A DNA stretch of 15,936 nucleotides, taken from positions 1 through 15,936 of the forward strand of contig JAHIOY010000029.1 of assembly GCA_018894495.1 (NCBI GenBank), in the 5' to 3' direction. The notes beneath the pieces were generated by a model. That model was not told where the DNA came from. It searched no databases and was given only the letters and a program-made list of their open reading frames with translations. Origin of the DNA: Patescibacteria group bacterium (GTDB taxonomy: Bacteria; Patescibacteriota; Minisyncoccia; Minisyncoccales; JAHIOY01). Shown here piece after piece: positions 1 through 6,018 of this stretch. Made by a program: the position numbers and the translations under genes. The stretch's first letter is position 1. Each line of letters starts with the position of its first letter.

Positions 1-99
1 AAAGAAGTAGAAATAGAAGTAGGAATTTCCGACGGCGACTCAATTGAGGTCATAAAAGGACTTACAGAGGGACAAACAATCGCTGTCTCTGCGGACTAA
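1..99 (+). CDS. C-terminal end of an RND/MacA-type periplasmic adaptor (partial)
   Basis: The open frame enters from the left edge and ends at TAA 97-99, leaving 32 residues. The segment VGISDGDSIEVIKGLTEGQ matches the last beta-rich segment of HlyD/MacA-family membrane fusion proteins, where a V-G-x-x-D-G-x-x-x-E-V-x-x-G-L-x-x-G pattern is typical. An ATPase and permease of the MacB type follow within 3 nt, which is the usual macA-macB order and supports the call. In the family this protein bridges the permease to the exterior. No outer-membrane TolC partner is visible here. The rest of the protein lies outside the window, so subfamily and start cannot be judged. Confidence 0.75.
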   Translation, partial: KEVEIEVGISDGDSIEVIKGLTEGQTIAVSAD

Positions 100-102
100 A
101 AT

Positions 103-858
103 ATGCTCAATAATAAACAAAATTCTAAAACCGACCCGGTTTGCGGCATGGATTTAAGAGAACCGCTTCTAAAATTAAGCAATATTTGGAAAATTTTTAA
201 ACTTGGCAATATGGAGACGCAGGTTTTGAAGGGCTTAAGCATTAATATTTGGAAGGGCGATTTTACGGCCATTATCGGCGCCAGCGGTTCGGGCAAAACA
301 ACGGTTTTAAATATGCTCGGTCTTCTTGACCGGCCGAGTTCCGGCCGGATTTTTCTGGAAGGCAAGGACGTATCCTTGTTAAAAGACGAGGAAAGAGCCG
401 AGTTGCGCTCTAAAAAATTCGGTTTTGTTTTCCAGCAATACAATTTAATGCCCTGGCTAACCGCTTACGAGAATATTACGTTACCGGCTGTTTTTGCCGG
501 GAAAAACATTAATTCAGAGCGACTGAAAAAACAAATTCAAGAGATTGGCTTGCAAGAAAGAGTGACTCACAGGCCCTTTGAGTTGTCCGGAGGAGAACAG
601 CAAAGAGTGGCTCTTTTACGGGCTTTAAGCAATGACCCGGAAATAATTTTAGGAGATGAACCGACCGGGAATCTGGATTCGGCCACCGGCAATAAAATTT
701 TAGAGCTCTTAACTAATTTAAATAAAATTCAGAAAAAAACTTTAGTTATTGTAACTCACGATGCCGATATTGCCGGGAAAGCGGACCAAATTATTGCCTT
801 AAAAGATGGTCAAATAGTTAAAAATCATCAAGCGCAAAGAAAAATGTATACAGAATAG
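103..858 (+). CDS. MacB/LolD-type ABC transporter ATP-binding protein
   Basis: This 251-residue ATPase would energise export by the permease encoded next. All ABC landmarks are present: Walker A GASGSGKT at 59-66, Q-loop glutamine near 111-112, signature LSGGEQQRVA at 161-170, Walker B IILGDEP at 181-187 with catalytic E186, and the switch histidine H219 in VTHD. The layout is that of MacB/LolD/FtsE ATPases (about 220-250 residues). The first 20 residues are an extension, and residues 11-16 read DPVCGM, the hallmark opening of the YHS metal-associated motif found in copper ATPases; this is odd for an ABC ATPase. The gene starts 3 nt after the adaptor stop and ends 2 nt before the permease start, so the three are almost certainly one transcript. 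The substrate cannot be inferred reliably. Confidence 0.93.
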   Translation: MLNNKQNSKTDPVCGMDLREPLLKLSNIWKIFKLGNMETQVLKGLSINIWKGDFTAIIGASGSGKTTVLNMLGLLDRPSSGRIFLEGKDVSLLKDEERAELRSKKFGFVFQQYNLMPWLTAYENITLPAVFAGKNINSERLKKQIQEIGLQERVTHRPFELSGGEQQRVALLRALSNDPEIILGDEPTGNLDSATGNKILELLTNLNKIQKKTLVIVTHDADIAGKADQIIALKDGQIVKNHQAQRKMYTE

Positions 859-860
859 AT

Positions 861-2066
861 ATGTTCAAAAATTTTTTACTCCTAACATTAAAAAGTATCA
901 GATACAGGCCGCTCAGAAGCTGGTTAACGATTTTGGGTATTGTCATCGGCATAATGCTGGTGGTTGTCATTTTTGCCTTAGGCGACGGCATTCAAAATGT
1001 GGTTGCCCGTCTTCTTCAGCAATTCGGTTCCGACATGGTAATTATTTTCCCGGGGAAAGAAACCAATCCATTTTTGGGACTTGCCAGCGGTCAAAAATTT
1101 AAAGAAGAGGACTTGGTCAACCTTAAAATGATACCCGGCGTCCGACTGGTGGTGCCGATGAGCATTGCGGTGCTAAACGTTGAATTCAACGGCGAGAAAA
1201 AATCAGTAATGTTTCACAGCCAACCGTGGCGTGAATACAAAATTGTTGCCGAGGAATCCCAATCTCTCAAATTCATTGAGGGCAAGTGGCCCGAGAGCGA
1301 GGATAGCAGGGAAGTGATTTTAGGGTATAGGGCCGCTTTTAAACTCTTCAAGACACCCCCGGGAGTAGGCGATGACCTTATTATCAAGGGCCGTCGTTTT
1401 AAAGTCGCCGGGATTTTTTCGGAGGTCGGTCTGCAGGAGGAAGACAACCAGATTTGGATGTCGCATAAGGACTTTCAGGCGCTTACTTCGCAGAGAGGCA
1501 CGGCTTCCGCAGCGGCTTTGAAACTTGAAAAAGGGGCGAATATTGACCTCGTTGCCAAGCAAATTAAATTCCAGCTTGAAAAACAGGAAGTTGTCCGCGA
1601 TTTTTCAGTGCTGACGCCGGAGAAAGCCAACCAGATTATCGGCAATATTCTTTCTGTTATAGAACTGGTTCTTGTTGTTATTGCTTTGGTTTCTCTTGTT
1701 GTCGGAGCGGTCGGCGTTATGAATACAATGTACACTTCGGTTTTGGAAAGAACAAAGCAAATCGGCATTATGAAGGCAATCGGCGCTTCCAGCGAATCAA
1801 TTTTGTCTCTTTTCCTTATTGAGTCGGGAATGATTGGTTTGGTGGGCGGAATTTTGGGGATTATTTTAGGAATAACCTTTGCTTATCTAATTGGTTTGGC
1901 CGCGGCAAATTTCGGCGTCCGGGGATTATTTTCCTTTGCTTCTTTGGATTTTTTCGGTTTTTTTGTTATTTTAGTCATTACTTTTATTACCGGAATAATA
2001 TCCGGCATATTGCCCGCTAGACAAGCATCGCGGATGGAGCCAGCCGAGGCCTTGAGATATGAGTAA
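861..2066 (+). CDS. MacB-like ABC transporter permease (FtsX family)
   Basis: This 401-residue membrane protein has the MacB/FtsX plan. A short N-terminal cytoplasmic segment leads into a first membrane helix at about 22-43 (LTILGIVIGIMLVVV). A large extracytoplasmic domain follows at about 45-260. Three C-terminal helices lie near 270-300, 315-347 and 365-390. The conserved segment after helix 2 (GAVGVMNTMYTSVLERTKQIGIMKAIGAS) is the typical FtsX coupling region that contacts the ATPase, and the end PARQASRMEPAEALRYE is the usual MacB terminus. The ATPase is a separate protein rather than fused as in E. coli MacB. In this family the machine works by mechanotransmission and exports peptides, lipids or drugs. 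Which one applies here is unknown. Confidence 0.93.
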   Translation: MFKNFLLLTLKSIRYRPLRSWLTILGIVIGIMLVVVIFALGDGIQNVVARLLQQFGSDMVIIFPGKETNPFLGLASGQKFKEEDLVNLKMIPGVRLVVPMSIAVLNVEFNGEKKSVMFHSQPWREYKIVAEESQSLKFIEGKWPESEDSREVILGYRAAFKLFKTPPGVGDDLIIKGRRFKVAGIFSEVGLQEEDNQIWMSHKDFQALTSQRGTASAAALKLEKGANIDLVAKQIKFQLEKQEVVRDFSVLTPEKANQIIGNILSVIELVLVVIALVSLVVGAVGVMNTMYTSVLERTKQIGIMKAIGASSESILSLFLIESGMIGLVGGILGIILGITFAYLIGLAAANFGVRGLFSFASLDFFGFFVILVITFITGIISGILPARQASRMEPAEALRYE

Positions 2067-2200
2067 GGTTGACCGAGGTCTAACCTCAACCATTCCATAT
2101 TGAAAATATTTCCGCGAAGCGGGTTGAAATTCTACTACGGGGTTCGGCAATTAGTGTCCCGCTTTCGGCGGAGCACTTGTCAAATTTCTACTAACGGGGT
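2067..2200. repeat. Repeat- and hairpin-rich spacer before ftsZ
   Basis: Three hairpins and one direct repeat fill the spacer. Hairpin 2067-2091 starts right after the permease stop: GGTT and GAGGT pair with ACCTC and AACC, with a 4-nt bulge. Hairpin 2112-2122 is CCGC-GAA-GCGG. Hairpin 2159-2171 is CCGC-TTTCG-GCGG. A direct repeat AAAT(T)CTACTA(A)CGGGGT occurs at 2127-2143 and 2182-2200, bracketing the last hairpin. None of the hairpins is followed by a T-run, so they are not convincing intrinsic terminators. The pattern looks like nested small repetitive elements rather than a decayed gene. Confidence 0.6.
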
Positions 2201-2205
2201 AAAAT
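2177..2205 (+). promoter_or_regulatory. Sigma70-type promoter for ftsZ, possibly leaderless
   Basis: TTGTCA at 2177-2182 is followed after exactly 17 nt by TAAAAT at 2200-2205. Transcription would start about 6-7 nt after the -10 box, which is at or next to the A of the ftsZ ATG at 2212. That predicts a leaderless or nearly leaderless mRNA. No Shine-Dalgarno sequence is present. The -35 box overlaps the second copy of the local direct repeat. Confidence 0.5.
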
Positions 2206-2211
2206 AATTCA

Positions 2212-3507
2212 ATGGCTGAGGAAAAATTAAATTTTAATAACTTGGGGGGTAGTGAAGCAGAAGCTCTACTACCCCCCTCGGAGAAAATTAAAAGGATCAG
2301 GGTTAAAGTAATCGGCATTGGCGGGGGAGGGGGTTCAATTGTTTCCGAAATTGCTTTGCAGTTAAAGAAAGCTATTTTCTTAGTTGCCAATACCGACAAC
2401 TCAGCTCTTAAAAGAATTTCAAATAAGGTAAAATTATTTCAATTTGGTCAAAGCGTTACTTCGGGTTTGGGAACGGGAATGAAGCCGGAAATAGGAGAGA
2501 TGGCGGCTGAAAATGAGCGGGAAAGAATCAAGAAAGAATTAAAAGAAATAGACCTTTGTATTTTTGTTGCCACCTTAGGCGGAGGAACCGGTTCCGGAGC
2601 CGCTCCGGTTTTTGCTAAACTTTCGCGAAATTTGGGAAATTTAAATTACGGAATTTTTACCCTGCCCTTTGATTTTGAAGGGAAAAAGAAAATGGAAATT
2701 GCCAAGGCCGCCTTGGAGAAATTAAATCCCAATTTGAACGCTTTTTCAATTATTCCCAACGAGAGAATTTTTCAGACAATTGACCGAGGAACGCCCTTAA
2801 AAATTGCCCTATCCCAGCTCAATAAAATTTTAGCTGAAAATCTCCGAGGTCTGATTAAAATAATATACGAGCCGGGCTTAATTAACATTGACTTTGCCGA
2901 CGTCAAAACAATTCTTAAGAGTGGAAGAAAACTGGCTTTTCTGAATTCAATTACAGCCCGCGGCGAAAATCGGCTCAAAGAGGCAATTGAAAACGTTCTT
3001 AAGTGTCCCCTTTATCCCTACGATATTCAAGGAGCCAGGGGAATTTTGTTTAATATTACCGGCGACAGGAATTTGGGATTATCAGAAGTAGAACAACTCT
3101 CAAAGAGTATTTTTGAAAAGGGAGAAAGAGGAGCAAAAATTATTTTTGGCATTTCGGAAGAAAAAGAAATTCAAAATAATCTCAAAATCACCCTTTTAGC
3201 CCTGGGCTGCAAGTCAAATTTTTTTTCAGAAGAGACCCTGCCAATTCCTCCTCAGCCAAAAGCAAAGAAGAAAACCCGTAATCCTGCCGCCAAAAATAAA
3301 TTTCCAAAGAAAGTAAATATTGAGGAGGTTGAGGAGGTTGAGGAGGTTGAGGAAATCGTAAAAAAAACTGACCCCGAGAATTTGCAAATCAGAAAAAACG
3401 CTCTTCAAATAAAAAAAGAACTGGAAGCCGCTGAACAAGAATTACTGGAGCAAGAAAAATTCTGGGAGACGCCGGCTTTTTTGAGAAAAAAAACAATCAA
3501 AGGCTAA
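2212..3507 (+). CDS. ftsZ: Cell-division GTPase FtsZ, divergent
   Basis: FtsZ polymerises on GTP into the division ring. Visible landmarks are the glycine-rich nucleotide loop VIGIGGGGGS at 33-42, the tubulin signature GGGTGSG at 123-129 (usual FtsZ is GGGTGTG), and the T7 catalytic loop NIDFAD at 225-230 (N225, D227, D230). PGLINIDFADV and TARGENR are clear FtsZ blocks. A lysine/glutamate-rich linker with a VEE repeat follows at about 370-385. The terminus WETPAFLRKK is the conserved C-terminal peptide that binds FtsA, SepF or ZipA, so this is a working FtsZ and not just a tubulin relative. Length (431) is normal. The segment between residues about 11 and 22 is encoded by an inverted repeat (2244-2277). 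The promoter just upstream suggests an independent transcript that continues into the reductase gene 7 nt downstream. Confidence 0.95.
   Translation: MAEEKLNFNNLGGSEAEALLPPSEKIKRIRVKVIGIGGGGGSIVSEIALQLKKAIFLVANTDNSALKRISNKVKLFQFGQSVTSGLGTGMKPEIGEMAAENERERIKKELKEIDLCIFVATLGGGTGSGAAPVFAKLSRNLGNLNYGIFTLPFDFEGKKKMEIAKAALEKLNPNLNAFSIIPNERIFQTIDRGTPLKIALSQLNKILAENLRGLIKIIYEPGLINIDFADVKTILKSGRKLAFLNSITARGENRLKEAIENVLKCPLYPYDIQGARGILFNITGDRNLGLSEVEQLSKSIFEKGERGAKIIFGISEEKEIQNNLKITLLALGCKSNFFSEETLPIPPQPKAKKKTRNPAAKNKFPKKVNIEEVEEVEEVEEIVKKTDPENLQIRKNALQIKKELEAAEQELLEQEKFWETPAFLRKKTIKG
2244..2277. repeat. Inverted repeat inside the 5' end of ftsZ
   Basis: Arms GGGGGGTAGT (2244-2253) and ACTACCCCCC (2268-2277) are perfect complements. 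An inner AGC-AGAA-GCT pairs again after a 2-nt mismatch, so 13 of 15 arm positions pair. The element encodes part of the variable N-terminal tail (GGSEAEALLPP), where extra residues would be tolerated. In the mRNA it would form a strong GC hairpin about 30 nt after the start codon. Confidence 0.75.
3322..3348 (+). repeat. 9-nt tandem repeat in the FtsZ linker
   Basis: GAGGAGGTT is repeated three times without error, followed by a degenerate fourth unit. It encodes the acidic run EEVEEVEEVEE in the disordered FtsZ linker. Such in-frame repeats change copy number by slippage, so linker length may vary between strains. Confidence 0.85.
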
Positions 3508-3514
3508 AACTCTT

Positions 3515-4429
3515 ATGATGTACGATTTAATTATTGTTGGCGGGGGGCCGGCGGGCATCACGGCTGGAATTTATGCGGTTAGACAAAAAATGAACGCTCT
3601 TTTAATCACTAAGGATTTTGGCGGGCAATTAGTGAGAAAAGCCGGCTTAATAGAAAATTATCCCGGGTTTGAAGGAATTTCGGGCTTGGACTTGATTCAA
3701 AAATTTGAGAAGCATTTGCGAAAATTTTCAATTGATATTAAACTTGACCAAGTGGCAAAGATTGAAAAGCGGGGAAATATTTTTTTAGCGCTCACGCAAA
3801 GCAAAGATAAACGCGAATCAAAGACCGTAATTATTGCCTCTGGCGCTGACCCGCGGCAATTGGAAGTGCCCGGAGAAAAAGAGTTTATCGGCAAGGGCGT
3901 GAGCTATTGCACCCTTTGCGACGCTCCCTTATTTTCAAATAAAACGGTGGCCGTAATTGGGGGCGGGAATTCTGGTTTTGAAGCGGCTATTGCCCTTGAT
4001 AAATGGGCTAAAAAAATATATATTTTAGAAACTGGTCCCGAAGTTAGGGTCGAGAAAGAAAATCAAGAGGCGGTTAAAAAAACAGGAAAGGTCGAGGTCA
4101 TTACCTCGGTTATTTTAAAAAGGATTGAAGGAGAAAAATTTGTTAAAGCATTGCTCTATAAGACAAGAAAAACGGGAAAAGAAATGACTTTAGCCATAGA
4201 CGGCGTTTTTGTTGAAATTGGTTATCAACCGGCAACCTCATTTGTTAAGGGCTTAGTTGACTTTAACGAAAGAGATGAAATAAAAGTTGATTCTGAAACT
4301 TTCCAGACAAAGACACCGGGCCTTTTTGCCGCCGGCGATGTCAATATCGGGAAATACAAACAAATTGTTACGGCGGCCGGCGAGGGCGCCAAAGCCGCCT
4401 TAGCCGCTTACGATTATTTGAGAAAATAA
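3515..4429 (+). CDS. Thioredoxin reductase-like FAD/dithiol oxidoreductase
   Basis: This 304-residue flavoprotein has the low-molecular-weight thioredoxin reductase plan. The FAD dinucleotide motif GGGPAG is at 9-14, the redox pair CTLC at 132-135 (usually CATC) is followed by D136, the pyridine-nucleotide loop GGGNSGFEAA is at 149-158, and the second FAD motif FAAGD is at 271-275. Length is typical (about 305-320). In classical TrxB an HRRxxxR block after the second nucleotide strand binds the NADPH 2'-phosphate. Here that place reads ILETGPEVRVE (170-180), so NADPH specificity is doubtful and NADH or another donor is possible. Translation may begin at the first or second of two adjacent ATG codons (3515 or 3518). 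It lies 7 nt after ftsZ. The glutaredoxin and thiol protein downstream are plausible electron acceptors. Confidence 0.9.
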   Translation: MMYDLIIVGGGPAGITAGIYAVRQKMNALLITKDFGGQLVRKAGLIENYPGFEGISGLDLIQKFEKHLRKFSIDIKLDQVAKIEKRGNIFLALTQSKDKRESKTVIIASGADPRQLEVPGEKEFIGKGVSYCTLCDAPLFSNKTVAVIGGGNSGFEAAIALDKWAKKIYILETGPEVRVEKENQEAVKKTGKVEVITSVILKRIEGEKFVKALLYKTRKTGKEMTLAIDGVFVEIGYQPATSFVKGLVDFNERDEIKVDSETFQTKTPGLFAAGDVNIGKYKQIVTAAGEGAKAALAAYDYLRK

Positions 4430-4430
4430 T

Positions 4431-4490
4431 TTCGTTAAAAAATTCGTTAAAAATCAATTTTTATTGATTTTTAGACAATCAATATTGATT
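4431..4490. repeat. Tandem and palindromic AT-rich repeats after the reductase gene
   Basis: TTCGTTAAAAA occurs twice in tandem (4431-4441, 4443-4453). Next, AAAAATCAAT-TTTT-ATTGATTTTT forms a perfect 10-bp hairpin at 4449-4472. After TAGAC follows a 14-bp perfect palindrome, AATCAATATTGATT, at 4477-4490, followed by CTTAGAC. The last two are versions of one unit, AATCAAT-n-ATTGATT-yTTAGAC. The first hairpin ends in a T-run and might act as a weak terminator for the ftsZ-reductase transcript, but its stem is entirely A/T apart from one C-G pair. Confidence 0.65.
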
Positions 4491-4528
4491 CTTAGACAAA
4501 GAGTAAATTTTTATGGAAAAAAATTCAA

Positions 4529-4582
4529 CCACAGCCCATTTCTAATGGGCTGGGTTGCCCAGCCCTTTAGTAAGGGCTGTGG
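4529..4582. repeat. Nested inverted repeats in the enolase leader, with alternative folds
   Basis: The 54-nt segment can fold in two exclusive ways. Fold 1 has two tandem hairpins: CAGCCCATT/AATGGGCTG with loop TCT (4532-4552), and CAGCCCTT/AAGGGCTG with a 4-nt loop (4560-4579). Fold 2 has outer arms CCACAGCCC (4529-4537) and GGGCTGTGG (4574-4582) enclosing a central hairpin GGGCTGGG-TTG-CCCAGCCC (4547-4565). All these stems are perfect. It ends 11 nt before the preferred enolase ATG. It may be a leader RNA switch or a cruciform, or a twice-inserted copy of one palindrome. Transcription of this region has not been shown. Confidence 0.75.
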
Positions 4583-4593
4583 CAAAAATTAAA

Positions 4594-5916
4594 ATGCAAA
4601 ATGACAGAGCAAAAATAAAAAATATTAAGGCAAGGGAAATTTTGGACTCGCGGGGGAATCCGACTATTGAAGTTGAACTAAAAACCGATTTGGGGAAATT
4701 TTTGGCTTCGGTTCCTTCGGGCGCTTCAACCGGGAAATACGAAGCCGTGGAATTGAGAGACGGCGGAAAGAGGTATGACGGAAAAGGGGTTTTGAAAGCG
4801 GTAAAAAATATTAATAAAATTATTGCTCCAAAATTAATCGGCAGGAACGCAACAAGGCAAAAGGAAATTGATAATTTAATGTTAGAGTTAGACGGAACCG
4901 AGAATAAATCAAGATTAGGAGCCAACGCGACTTGTGGCGTATCTTTGGCTGTTTGCCGAGCCGGCGCCGCGGCGGAAAATCTCGCCCCTTATAAATATAT
5001 TTCTCAATTACATTCTTTATCCCGCTTTAGCGGGATAAAAACTGGTTCTTTTTATGTCAATAACACGTTTTCTACGATCGTAGAAAACGTGCTATCAATA
5101 CCAAAACCTTGTTTTAATGTTATTAATGGCGGAGCTCATGCTGGGAATGAATTGGATGTTCAGGAATTTATGCTCGTACCTCAAGGAATTTCTTTTTCTC
5201 AAAATTTACAAATTGCCAGCGAAATCTATCATCAATTAAAAGAAATTTTGGCAAGAAAATTTGGGAAATTAGCAACGAATTTGGGCGACGAAGGCGGATT
5301 TGCCCCGCCAATTAAATCCGCGGCAGAAGCCATAGAACTTATTTTAGAGGCGGCTAAAAAATTAAATTACGACAGCAAAATTAAGCTAATTTTGGATGTC
5401 GCCGCTTCCCAATTTTTTAAAAATGGAAGGTATAAAATGAAAATCGGTGTTTTTACCAGAGAGAGTATAATGAAATATTATGAAAAGTTAATCAAGAATT
5501 ATCCAATTCTGGGATTAGAAGATCCATTTGCGGAGAATGACTGGGAAGGTTGGAAAAAGTTAAAAGTGAAAAGTGAAAAGTTAAAAGTTCTCGTTATTGG
5601 CGATGATTTATTGGTGACAAATCCAAAACGGCTCAAAGAAGCCCAGAGAAAGAAGGCCTGCAACGCTATGATTTTGAAAGTAAATCAAATAGGAACGGTT
5701 TCTGAGGCGTTGGAGGCGGCTAAATTGGCAAAGTCATATGGCTGGAAAATTTTTGTAAAAAATAGGTCAGGAGAAACCAACGATGATTTTATTGCCGATT
5801 TAGCAGTGGGAATTGGAGCTGACGGAATTATGGCCGGCGCCCCGGCCAGGGGAGAAAGATTGGCAAAGTATAATAGATTATTAAAAATTGAAATCGATGC
5901 CAATAATCGATGCTAA
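4594..5916 (+). CDS. eno: Enolase (phosphopyruvate hydratase) with in-frame insertions
   Basis: Enolase interconverts 2-phosphoglycerate and PEP. ATG 4594 gives MQNDRAKIKNIKAREILDSR, the normal beginning. The frame also opens at TTG 4555, but that lies inside the hairpin region and would add 13 atypical residues. On the 440-residue product, the general acid/base set is present (E191, E233, K362), as are metal ligands D268, E309 and the GDD at 336-338. The usual HRS tripeptide is NRS at 390-392, so a nearly invariant His is Asn. Residues about 140-168 are roughly 20 longer than in E. coli enolase and coincide with two perfect palindromes. Residues 321-332 come from a heptanucleotide repeat. 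The C-terminus is short and ends in repeat-derived DANNRC. The catalytic core looks intact. Confidence 0.93.
   Translation: MQNDRAKIKNIKAREILDSRGNPTIEVELKTDLGKFLASVPSGASTGKYEAVELRDGGKRYDGKGVLKAVKNINKIIAPKLIGRNATRQKEIDNLMLELDGTENKSRLGANATCGVSLAVCRAGAAAENLAPYKYISQLHSLSRFSGIKTGSFYVNNTFSTIVENVLSIPKPCFNVINGGAHAGNELDVQEFMLVPQGISFSQNLQIASEIYHQLKEILARKFGKLATNLGDEGGFAPPIKSAAEAIELILEAAKKLNYDSKIKLILDVAASQFFKNGRYKMKIGVFTRESIMKYYEKLIKNYPILGLEDPFAENDWEGWKKLKVKSEKLKVLVIGDDLLVTNPKRLKEAQRKKACNAMILKVNQIGTVSEALEAAKLAKSYGWKIFVKNRSGETNDDFIADLAVGIGADGIMAGAPARGERLAKYNRLLKIEIDANNRC
5016..5039. repeat. Perfect palindrome 1 inside enolase
   Basis: TTTATCCCGC (5016-5025) and GCGGGATAAA (5030-5039) are perfect 10-bp arms around TTTA. 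It encodes residues near 141-149 (LSRFSGIK), inside the part of the protein that is longer than usual in the family. The TCCCGC/GCGGGA core recurs inside the PEP synthase gene at 13429-13456, and a shorter CCGC/GCGG core occurs in the ftsZ spacer. Confidence 0.85.
5064..5091. repeat. Perfect 28-bp palindrome 2 inside enolase
   Basis: CACGTTTTCTACGA (5064-5077) and TCGTAGAAAACGTG (5078-5091) are exact complements with no spacer, centred on CGATCG. It encodes residues about 157-166 in the same extra segment as palindrome 1. A 14-bp exact arm with zero spacer is not expected by chance in 16 kb. Confidence 0.9.
5555..5589 (+). repeat. Heptanucleotide tandem repeat inside enolase
   Basis: There are five consecutive 7-mers: AAAAGTT, AAAAGTG, AAAAGTG, AAAAGTT, AAAAGTT. 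Because 7 is not a multiple of 3, the reading changes with each unit and gives KKLKVKSEKLKV, located between the DW and GDDL motifs of enolase where the family is variable. It resembles the short heptanucleotide repeats known from cyanobacterial genomes. Gain or loss of one unit would frameshift the gene. Confidence 0.85.
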
Positions 5917-5917
5917 T
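5892..5917 (+). repeat. 13-bp tandem duplication forming the end of enolase
   Basis: AATCGATGCCAAT (5892-5904) is followed directly by AATCGATGCTAAT (5905-5917), with one mismatch. That mismatch, in the second copy, contributes to the TAA stop at 5914-5916. The enolase C-terminus DANNRC is therefore made by the duplication. Confidence 0.8.
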
Positions 5918-6004
5918 ATACGAATTATACTAATTATACGAATACGATTACGATATTCATTGGTATCGCATAATTAGTATCATTAGTATGTATTCGTATA
6001 TTAG
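5913..6004. repeat. Long AT-rich inverted repeat with ATTAGTAT motifs between eno and the response regulator
   Basis: Outer arms CTAATATACGAAT (5913-5925) and ATTCGTATATTAG (5992-6004) are perfect. Inner arms ATACTAATTAT (5927-5937) and ATAATTAGTAT (5970-5980) are also perfect. A third short stem CGATA/TATCG lies in the loop (5951-5968). ATTAGTAT occurs three times in direct orientation (5973, 5982, 6000) and once inverted (5927). The outer left arm overlaps the eno stop codon. It could be a cruciform-forming element, a set of protein-binding sites or a bidirectional terminator. Its promoter content is unclear. Confidence 0.75.
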
Positions 6005-6018
6005 TATCGCATCTATGT

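Noticed and set aside
323..345. CCGGCC repeats in the ABC ATPase gene
   Set aside because: They encode the conserved LDRPSSG segment and the arms are only 6 bp, so this is explained by codon use.
2067..2171. Intrinsic terminators after the MacB permease
   Set aside because: The hairpins are short and none is followed by a T-run.
4555..4593. TTG start for enolase at 4555
   Set aside because: The 13 added residues come from the inverted-repeat leader and have no counterpart in enolases. ATG 4594 gives the usual N-terminus.
2067..6004. CRISPR array
   Set aside because: The repeats differ from one another, are irregularly spaced, and have no unique spacers or cas genes nearby.
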